Shown: positions 55,196 through 64,000 of the stretch, one piece after another
How the letters are laid out: the number at the start of each line of letters is the position of its first letter
How positions within the stretch are numbered: the first letter of the stretch is position 1
Assembly: GCA_034359265.1 (NCBI GenBank)
Contig: CP136891.1
Coordinates: 12,538,501 to 12,602,500, forward strand
Source: Canna indica
Taxonomy: Eukaryota > Streptophyta > Magnoliopsida > Zingiberales > Cannaceae
Direction: 5' to 3'
Length of the DNA: 64,000 bases
Translations under genes and position numbers: made by a program
Notes under the pieces: generated by a model
The model's input: only the letters and a program-made list of their open reading frames with translations
The model's database searches: none
Told to the model about the DNA's origin: nothing

Positions 55196-56227
55196 ATTAA
55201 CTTGTTTGCTATAGAGTGATTTCTGGCAAGTGGATCCGATCCTAGTACATGTTCACTAGTTTTTCTTCTAATAGCTGGAACTTGTTATGTTATGAATAAA
55301 GTTATGGACTAGCTAATATCGCTAGAGTTGGTAGAATTGATCTTTCTGGGTTCTAAAACCTTTATGATCTCTGGTCTAATATGTACATCTTATAACTCGA
55401 TGATGTTTTTTCTGTCAAAAAAAAGAGTGCAGAGTTGATAATGTTGAGAAAGGCCAATGCATGTGAAATTGAGACATGAACAACGGTGATGTTATATTTA
55501 TCTTAGCTGCTAGCATCAGTTGCTAAATGTGGCTCCATTTGCCGTCAGGCCTAAACAATTCATCCTAGGGTTTAACTTTATGAGTAACTCCGTTTAAACA
55601 TCACTCATGAATTTACTTATCCAGGTCAACTTGTTTTGTTATGACTAGTAATCATCTTCCGGTCTTCCCACATTGCACAAAACATATTCCTTCACTCAAC
55701 ATTGTGCATTGATTCTATTACTTAAACCACTGGAATGGTTCAGATAAAGTGGACAGCTGATTCACAATCCAAAACTACTTAAAATGATAATAATATTGGT
55801 CCTAGTGTTATGTAATATATAAGATACAGAATTAAATAAAACAAAACAAGATAATACATGATAATGACTAGAAACAAGACTACAATAGTGCCAACCAGCC
55901 ATTTTCAAGAAAACCTGTTTCTATTATGTATACGATCTGTAGATCAAGTAGCTGCTACAATCAAAACAGCAATTACCTATTTACAACATTGTTTGTGAAA
56001 TTTTCTAGCCCGTTTCTATTATGTGCCCTTCGTTTCTATTGCCAATGTAATGAGTTTATCAACATACTTTTGAAATGCATGCCCTCAATGTTCGCCAATT
56101 GTCCAGAGCAATATGACAAGGTTTCGTAATCTTAAGTCCAATGTAAATAATGTCCGCAACAAAAATGGCAAAGCCTTTTCTGAAGAATTTCTGTACAAGA
56201 TAGCAAGAATGGCAAGCCCAGCTTTGC
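55196..56227. other. Convergent intergenic region before the TBL gene
   Basis: It holds the 3' ends of the broken gene and of the TBL gene. No other feature was recognised. Confidence 0.4.
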
Positions 56228-59200
56228 TCAGGTTGTGCTAAAGTTGGTCATATTTTGATGCTTCAGGGAATCCCCTTTAAGAAAGAGCGCATAGAGTAGC
56301 TCATTCCATGAATCTGGAACCCCAGGTAAGCACCAATGGCTGCAATCCTGCTTGTAGAGGGGGGCATGACCTGAGGGACCAAAGTAGAACACAGACAAGT
56401 GACCATCTTTTCTTCGAGCTGTCATTTGGGTCACATTCAGCAGATCAAACTCTAGAGCCTGATTTATTGATGAATTTTTCAATGAAGTGATTCTGAATGG
56501 CTCTAACAAATGTGTCCATGCTTTTTCTGGTATCATAGGTGATACTAAATCAGGAAGTGTTTCTAAGTGGCAATTCCCGCCTGTTTTCCAGTCGCCACCT
56601 CTGCAATCAGTCACATGAAAATTGTTTACATGCCTTTCTCAATAGAAACAGTTTGAACTTATGGTACAAGAGATGTTTGAAGTTCCTTCGTAACAGTCAT
56701 AATGCTAACTCTATTATGATACAAGAGATTAAGCTATCCTGTGGGCCAAATTAGCACAAGTTCCTAATTCCATTAATCCAGTTCAAGTTCCTAACTTTAT
56801 TAATTTAGGAGCTGGAACTCGAAAGAGAAACCCTTGTAGGATAGATACATGAGTAAACCTCCTTTTAGCTCCCAATTCTAACTGAGATCAAATCCTAAGA
56901 TAGTATCGATACATGAGTAAACCTCCAAGTTCACAATTATAACCCTAATCGATGTTTCTACTGACAAAACATTGTAGGAAACCCATTTATAAAAGAAAGA
57001 AAAAATTGAAGGAAAAATAGTCAATATGTCACAAACCTGAAATGAACTGGAGCATAAGTGCGAAAGACAACCTGAGTTTTGTTCCTGTCAGTTTCTTTAT
57101 GGATCCATTCAGACAGTGTCTGAATTGATCTTCGATAAGCTTCCTCAACACTCATATCCATCTTCACATCATTACCTTCTTGGAAGTAGCAACCGCTGAA
57201 CAAGAAAATATATAGTAAGTAAATGTTACTCAAGTGATGTTTTTTAACCTTCACGAGAAAGGATTACTAGATGATGTTTTAGTCTTAAGCCACATTTTAA
57301 ACTCACTGTCAAAATTGGATAAGTTAATACAGTGATGTGGAATTCAACAATGGATACTCCAATGTAACAGTTATCTACAGATTATAATACAGTGATGTGG
57401 AAAATATTCCATCTAAGTTCACACTAGAGTAGGATTATGCAAGCAAGATGAAATGCAACTAGAAAGCATTTTACCTTCTAAGAGTTTTCTCATAGTTCCA
57501 CCAATGTCCAGTGTTAAAGATAAGCAAACTGGCATCTTTCCACCTAGAGGATGTCCAATCCAGGATATCCAATCTAAGTGTAGTCTTAATTTGCTCTGGT
57601 AAACCTGGTGGGGCACGGCTTTGGGGAACCAAAAATGGCGCCCTGTAATATTCCACAGTGCAATTGTATTCTTCAAATTTAAACACTAAAAAGCCCATAT
57701 GTTTTGTAATTGGGCTACCATTGACTTCATAAATTGAGCTTTTGTTGGATACTGCCATGGAAAGCATGCACAGGAGGGACTCCCATTGGTTCCTTCCAAT
57801 GGAATCACCAACAAATACCACTCTCCCGTTCCTTAGCTTCTGCAACATCTTCTTGGCATTAAACCTAAAATATATTAAAATAATTAATATTTCACACTAT
57901 TAGACATAACCTTTATAGCAAATATAAAAACTTATATATTGTTGTTTAATTAAAGATCAAACAAAAATCACCATATCTAAAGGTGCACCACTATATCCAC
58001 CATGGCAATGGCTCATGAAAATTAACCCTTTGTTATCTTTGCAAAGGCAGTCTTGTAAGCATGCTTAGCTGTGAGGACCGATAAGTAGAAAAGAACATCC
58101 AGTTATTACATACATTGTACGACAGCCTCTAATAAAATAAGCTGCTTGACTATTGAACAGATCAAACAGCAAATAGTGTACTTTCAGCAAAGAGTAGTAC
58201 ATCAGAGTTGAATTGCCACAGAATTTTCAGTATTAAATTTTCATTGTGGAAAGCGCAACAAGTAGAGAAATGATAATCTTATTCAGAACTCAAAGATTAA
58301 AATTATAATCTCAACAGCAATTCACCTAATAAAAATTGTTTTTTAGAGTGTGAATTATCTAGCTTTCAGCTTAACTTTTTCTCTTTTGTTTTGCTAAGGG
58401 TAAGTTGTGAAATCAAGACTCACCACCAAGACCTTGTAATTAACAGCAAAGGCCCTTTACCTGCTAGCTTAGCTGACACCTTCAACTTTCAATGCTAAAA
58501 GCTAGCTTTCAACTTGCAAATAATTACTAAAAATGTATCTTGCCATATGATTTTTTTCTTATGGGACAAAGTTGGAAGACTGAAAATGAATGACCCATTT
58601 TATGAAGATAAACTTTATTGCTTAAATATCTTACAAATACACATCATGTTAATCCTACCTTAAATTGTTCCATTTAGAGTAGAGATGTAGACGCACTCAA
58701 CAAACTGAACTTCTGTCACGTGGGGTGTTACAATTATGAAGAATATCCTTAACTAATAACCTATCATCCAAAAATGCGAAGGCCACTTAGCATCCACACC
58801 AATCCACGTGTCAAGTATTTGAGTTGGACTACAAACATGTCTACAACTATGATCTCTTCACAGGCCACTACATAGCAAGGGCTATCTAGAGGTTTATAGC
58901 TTCTGACCTTCAGTTAAGTTCCTTTAAAACCTGAATGGAAGTGATATTTCAGAAAAAAATGTATATTGTGGAGGGCGTTTGGTTTGCTTGTAAGATATAT
59001 TTGGTTAAGTTACACCCCCTGCCATGTGATTTCCATCAATTAAATGCCCAAGCATGTAAGATTGACATCTTTGATTTGTATAGGAATGCAAAGTTAAATT
59101 ACCATACATCTAACATTATCATGTTTGGTTTGCTTAATCACATTCCTTGGAATTTAATAATAATAATATTCTCAAATTTTTAATATTACCCCTATTTATA

Positions 59201-61307
59201 TAACAATAATATATGTTTCTCAACCTTTTTTAATAAATGTGAACAACTATATAAATTTATTCAGACAAGTCTTCTAAAATGATAGTCAATTCAACCAACA
59301 ACATAATATTATATTTTGCATAAGCAAAAATACTGATGTCATTTGTTTTCTTATTAGTGGACAATTTTGTTTGGTTTTTAAAGAGAGGGGAGTCTGGGAA
59401 GAGGTGTGATATTAAGAGAGGATTACGGGTATTGTGGTCTCAAATTTTATAAGAGCAATTCTCATTAGATGGTAAAGTAACATTACCATCTCCTCTGGAG
59501 GTTATCACTTGATCATGTTTCATGGTGATTCCCAAGAGCAAGTTAAATACCCACACAAATCACCAAGGTAACAAACCAAATGTGATAATATTACTTATTC
59601 ACCTTTAGAATGCCCAAGAATCTTTGAATATTCCACGAACAAAATACCCCCATAATGTCATCCACGAGCATGCTCCTTCATAAAAGCCAGTACATAGTCA
59701 TATATAAGTGGGGTTAAACATATTTATGACCTTAAAACATTTAATACTAATCACAAACCCAGTAAGTATTGTCTCTATATATCGTACTTTGTCTTTTCTA
59801 AACCTACTTGTAACTTTACCCACCAAGGAGTCCTCATTGGATAGAGCTCTGATTCCCTAATAACCTCCTTGTATAGAATGCCACTTTCATGTGGGCCCAC
59901 TTTGCTGCATGTGATATACAGGTAACACCCAAGCTAGCTCTTGACTTTCCACTTGGCCACAGCACAACTACATAAAGGAACAGAACAACAGCATCAAGGC
60001 ACTTAAGATTTCTGCTTTTAAAAGAGATTTTTAGAGAGCTTTTAGGTCTTCATTCTCCCATCAAAATTTTCACTTTAAAACCCTCATCCTGCAATTCCCA
60101 CATCCTAACCATGAATTCTTATAACTCTATCTCTCATATCAGACAAATAATAATTCATGGCCAAGATTGTAGGATGAGAGGGATGAAGAATGGAAGATAA
60201 GAATTTTAAGGGTAATTAGATTCAACCAGTGGAGAATGGAGCGTACCTAAACTAAAGAAGGTTGCCCAGAGAAATCACCGCCCGACATAATTTATTTACC
60301 TTTTAATAATTAATATATACATTTTTTAAGGTTCCACTTTCCACACCAAGGTCAACCAGAGAGGAACAGAACGTTACCTTCTTTTGATATCGCCTACCCA
60401 GGTTCACATCTGTTATAAATGCACCGACAGAATAGGAAAGTCGGTAGAAGATGAGATGCAGTTTCCTAATTTAAGGCCCGAAACCTACAGCGAACTTAAA
60501 CGCGTGCAAATTATTCAAGAACTTAGATTACTGGAGAAACAGAAGAAAAAAATGCATTAAATGTGGATTAAACTCCTATAAGCATTAGATTTCGAACAAG
60601 ATAATTACGGAAGAAGAAAGAACAATTACTGGAGAATAGATCGACTAAAGTTAGGGCCTTGCCAATGTCCCCGTAAAGGCTGAAGAAGCCCTCATTTTCT
60701 TTGGCTCATAAAGAAAAAGAAAGCTCTTTTTAGACAAAAAGAGGTATTAAATTGTTGAAAAGCTTCATTGATCGAAGAGAAAATGTAAAATGAGAGGGGG
60801 AAAAATATAATGAGATTCAAACCTGGGGAGATCGCAGCGGGAGGGCTGCCACCGCCACTTGGTGTAGAACCGATCCGGCCTGCCGTTCTCCGAACAGCGG
60901 AAACCCTCATCCATGAGTCCACAGTCCGTGGACTCGTACAGCGGATACCGTTCATCCCACACCCACTCCCCCTCGAACCAATCGCATTCCCCATCATCGC
61001 CGCCGCCGCGCACCTCCGCCCCGAATCCCCACAACCCCCAATACCCTCCTGCTCCCCGGCCGAGGTCCAAGTGAATGAAGCATAGCAACGCGACGAACAG
61101 AGCGGCGGTGAAGACGAAGAACCTCAGAAGACCGACGTGCTCGAAGGGCTTTACCCGCCTCACGAACCGTCGAAGCGCCTCCATTCCGTCATCCTCCTCC
61201 GGCCCGCCGCCGATCCTCCTCCTCGCCGGAGACCTCGGTAGCAGCGGCGATGAGTTCCTGGTGGATGAGACAGGGCCCGAGACCTCCATTGCCCCGCTGT
61301 TTGTCAA
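56228..61307 (-). CDS. TBL10: Trichome birefringence-like (TBL/DUF231) cell-wall O-acetyltransferase, TBL10/TBL11-like
   Basis: This is an intact four-exon minus-strand gene of 468 residues: 60823-61307, 57475-57864, 57037-57195 and 56228-56600. Junctions are GT-AG and in phase. TBL proteins sit in the Golgi membrane and move acetyl groups onto wall polysaccharides. Arabidopsis TBL10 acts on rhamnogalacturonan I. Visible features are one transmembrane segment (about 59-80, [20 protein letters not shown]) giving a type II topology, the TBL domain [17 protein letters not shown], the GDS esterase motif ([12 protein letters not shown], 181-183) and GDWKTGGNC. The C-terminal DxxH motif is [15 protein letters not shown] (D430, H433). 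Gly-Asp-Ser and Asp-His are the catalytic residues of the family. The first exon is GC-rich, as in many monocots. Met1 or Met7 (61289) could start. Substrate is inferred from clade resemblance. Confidence 0.9.
57865..60822. other. Long first intron of the TBL gene
   Basis: This is 2.96 kb of AT-rich intron. A GGGCGTTTGGTTTGC stretch near 58974 resembles a Tourist-type terminus, and AACAAACCAAATG lies near 59571, but I could not match a full inverted pair or duplication. Confidence 0.4.
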
Positions 61308-61917
61308 TGAAAGAAAAGCTTCTTCCTTTATGCACGAGTAAGTTAAAAAAAGAAGAGAGATTTATGGTTTAATGGAAGAGGGAGGTGGGTTGGTGATGAA
61401 GCAAAGGGATTAGGGAAAGCGAAGGACAGCAGAGGAAGAGCATCCATGGTGAATGATGAGAGGCTTCTTTTGTTCTCCGCTCTGCTTGCTGCTTCTTTTT
61501 GTTGTATATTTATTAGTCTGTCGCGATTAGCTCATGCTTTGTCTTTTTGGAATTAATAGTGATTGGTGCGATGGAGAGTGTGGCAGTAAGCTAGGCGCCT
61601 AGGCGGTGGGGCGCGGTGGGGCGCGGTGGAGGGATGCTGCTATTTTTGACTCTTTAATTCAGATAGGCGGTGCAATTTTCTAAGGAGTTTTCGTAAGAAT
61701 CAATTTAGTTTTATTAAAATTGAAATTAAAAATGAATCTACGTTGTAAAAATCTAAATATTTTAAGATTTTTTTATAGGAATGAGCCTTCAAGATACCTT
61801 ACATTTAGTTATGATATTTGAATTTTATTTTATATAAGATGGGCTCCTAAATTTTGAATTCAGATCTTACTCTATTGGGACCTAGAATCATACCATACTC
61901 GAAACATATGGTGTAAT
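61308..61917. other. Upstream region of the TBL gene
   Basis: Leader and promoter are expected here. No clear TATA box was recognised. The 61590-61640 stretch is GC-rich with a repeated GGGGCGCGGTG. Confidence 0.35.
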
Positions 61918-61926
61918 TAGAGATAT

Positions 61927-62318
61927 TAGAGATGGCAACGGGCCATGCCTGGCACGGCTCGGCCACATTTCGGGTCGTGCCTGACACGGCCCGAATTCGC
62001 TGGGGACAAGCCCAGCTCGAGCCCGAGCCCGCCCATTCGGGCTCGAGCCGGGTTTGGGCCGGTCTTGGGTCGGTCTTGGGTCGGCTCGAATAATTAAATA
62101 TTTAGATATTTAATTTTAATTTTAAAATTTTTAAAGTTTTTTTTAATCGGTCCGGCCCGAGCCAGACTTGGCTCAGGCCCAGACCAGGCCTAGCCCATGC
62201 CGACCTATTGTCATGCTGACGGCATGCGGGCCGTGCTCTGGCTAGCACGGCCCAGCCCGAAATTCTTCAGGTCGGGCCCGTGCCGCCCATGGGTGGGCTC
62301 GACCCATTGCCACCTCTA
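61927..62318. mobile_element. hAT MITE (TAGAGGTGGCAATGG family), copy 2
   Basis: The termini TAGAGATGGCAACGGG and, inverted, CCCATTGCCACCTCTA are flanked by an exact 8-bp duplication, AGAGATAT (61919-61926 and 62319-62326). The GC-rich interior, with GGCACGGCCC and GCCCGAGCCC words, matches the copy at 30908-31220 in type. There is no transposase. Confidence 0.86.
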
Positions 62319-62729
62319 AGAGATATTCATTCGGTTTAAATCGAACTAATTTGACATAAATCGAATCGAGTCAAAAAATTTTGTCAATGAAAATTCAATC
62401 CGAAAAATTGAATCGAATATAACATAAACCAAATTGATTATTTTCAGCTTGGTTCGATCTTGTAATAGGAAAAAACTTATTTTTCCATATTTTAGCATGT
62501 TTGATGCATAAAAATATAAATTGTCTGTTAATTTTACATAAATTATAGTAAGTCACTTAAAGTAAGTTATTTTGACATCCTCTTATTTAACATAAATTAT
62601 CAATTTCCCTTATAAATTCCGAATTCCCGACCCTAATGACCTAACTGGCTAATAAAAAAAAAAAAAAAATTTAATTTTTGATTTAGTTCAGTTCCCATAT
62701 TATGAGAACTGAAGCCGAACCGATTATTA

Positions 62730-63602
62730 GAGTCTATTTGATTAGCGAAACCAAGTTTGTTTTCATGATTTCAATCTCATTGAAATCAAAATTGCTTATG
62801 AAAACATGTTTGGTTCAGTGTTTTCATGAAACTGAATCAAAATCAAAATCAAAATATATTTTAACGAAACCAATTTTCTTAATAAAAATAAAAATATCAT
62901 AAGGTTATTTTCTGTAGTTTCGATACAGTCGTTTTCTTTATCAAAATACAATAACTTTGTAATTATAAATAATTTTTTATAAAATTAATTAATTTAAAAA
63001 TAAATCAAACTATATCTAATTTATAAAAATAAAAATCATCACTTTTAACTCAAGCTATTATCTTAAATTGATAAATTAATTAAATCAATTTATATCTAAT
63101 TGGTTCAAGCCTAAATTTTAAAATAATTAAATTTTCTTAAAGTCGTCTATTTATAATTTAGTCAAAACTAATTTTAGACCATTGAACTTATTTTTTTTAA
63201 AAAAAATTATAATATATTAATTAATTTTATATCTAATCCAACTGAAGAAATTTAAATTACTAATAGCTTAATTAAATCTTACAATTATTTTAGCAAACAA
63301 TAATTTTATAAATTAACTACAAATAAAATATATGACTTTCTTCTACGATCGTAACCATTACATATGAATTAATTTACTATTTAATCAAAAATCAAATTAC
63401 CATTAAAACTATTTAAGAAAAATTAATATTATTTTCTATAATCAAATAAATATTCATTAATTTCAACTAACAAAAATAATATTATTTTCGTTAACCAAAC
63501 GCGTTTTCAAAAAACCGAAAATTAAAAATCAAAACCAAATTTTAGAAAAATTTTAATTTCACTTAAACCAAATAAGAAAATAATTTTTGTTAAAACAACA
63601 CC
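62730..63602. mobile_element. Possible PIF/Harbinger-like MITE
   Basis: TTA duplicates flank it (62727-62729 and 63603-63605). The ends are GAGTCTATTTGATTAGCG and, inverted, TTGTTAAAACAACACC, which agree only partly as inverted repeats. Matching inner blocks (CGAAACCAAGTTTGTTTTCATG against CCAAACGCGTTTTC) support an AT-rich MITE. The evidence is weak because a TTA match is common by chance. Confidence 0.4.
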
Positions 63603-63725
63603 TTAATAATCAGTTTTGGTTCGATTCAAAAATCGAACTTGCCAGGGGCCAAATCGAGTCGGACTTTAAAAAATTTGGTTCATGTTCGATTCAGTTGAGT
63701 ATGACCTGAACAATGAACAACCCCA

Positions 63726-64000
63726 AGAAATAATGATTTCCAAGGTATAAATCATGCAAAAAGTTCATGCACCTAATCTATAAAAAAGTAACTTTTTAAA
63801 ATAATTAATTGCTTGTTTGATTTTTTTTTTTTAATGCCAAAAAGTTATCATGTATGGCTAAATCATTATCTTCTCTTTGTTTTTAAAAGATAAGTTAATA
63901 GAGAAATGTATATAAGCTTTGAAAACCGTTATGAATTTTTTTCCAAACGGGATTAAAATGCTTTCTTGAAAATACCTTTAAATTATCAGCTTATTTGCTT
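63726..64000. other. AT-rich right edge
   Basis: Nothing was recognised in the last 275 bases. Confidence 0.4.

Larger units (their letters stand above)
61918..63725. mobile_element. Probable old hAT element hosting two nested MITEs
   Basis: The right end, GAACAATGAACAACCCC (about 63709-63725), resembles the right end of the MITE at 16798 (GAACAATGGACAGCCCTA). The left end TAG ... TTCATTCGG is interrupted by the MITE at 61927. Interior words (AATCGAACTAATTTGAC, GAACCGATTATT, TCGATTCAAAAATCGAAC) are of the same TTCGGTT type. No flanking duplication was found, so borders are uncertain. Confidence 0.4.

Noticed and set aside
60810..61341. Plus-strand frames over TBL exon 1
   Set aside because: They are shadow frames opposite an exon confirmed by its TM segment, domain and splice phase.

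Overview
This is nuclear DNA of a flowering plant, probably a monocot. The evidence is genes with GT-AG introns that encode plant-specific families, an AT-rich background with strongly GC-rich first or single exons, and nested plant-type transposons (hAT, Mutator-like, PIF/Harbinger MITEs, L1-type LINEs). I saw no CRISPR array, operon or other prokaryotic system. The monocot assignment rests mainly on the GC-rich exons and is moderate. I could not name the species.

Layout. 1-4729: a decayed hAT transposase gene running off the left edge, fragments of its promoter and leader, and a related non-autonomous hAT carrying a foldback element. 4730-9147: mostly anonymous, with a microsatellite, a tandem duplication and one PPR-like exon. 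9148-10056: a DTWD2-type tRNA modification gene (-). 11127-12908: a 5'-truncated LINE (+). 13786-14420: a Mutator-type MITE. 15057-21240: a long decayed LINE (-) with a nested hAT MITE. 21335-22667: a Mutator-like element with a transposase remnant. 23199-28281: an intact eight-exon ABCG half-transporter (+). 29168-38500: an intact eleven-exon SPOUT-type RNA methyltransferase (-) with several transposons in its introns. 40389-40703: a small serine-rich plant protein (+). 43965-45152: a SET-domain methyltransferase of the ASHR2 type (-). 45350-46890: Mutator-like repeats. 47029-55195: a five-exon plant gene of unknown function, apparently broken, whose 7.2-kb third intron holds two opposed pseudogene copies of a PEPKR2-type kinase and a glycosyltransferase fragment. 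56228-61307: an intact four-exon TBL (DUF231) O-acetyltransferase (-). 61900-63730: nested MITEs.

Five genes look functional at the sequence level (DTWD2, ABCG, SPOUT, ASHR2-like, TBL), plus the small serine-rich one. They act in unrelated processes: tRNA/rRNA modification, cuticle or sporopollenin lipid export, protein lysine methylation and cell-wall acetylation. There is no sign of a functional cluster. ABCG and SPOUT are convergent, as are the serine-rich and SET genes.

The most interesting material is structural. It includes a TATA box in the loop of a perfect 14-bp hairpin in a hAT promoter that recurs elsewhere in the window, a foldback element with 176-bp arms differing at one base, an element flanked by an unusual 14-bp direct duplication, and the inverted pair of kinase pseudogenes inside the intron of a degenerating gene. 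Exon boundaries were read by eye from reading frame, GT-AG signals and family knowledge. No alignment or database search was run.
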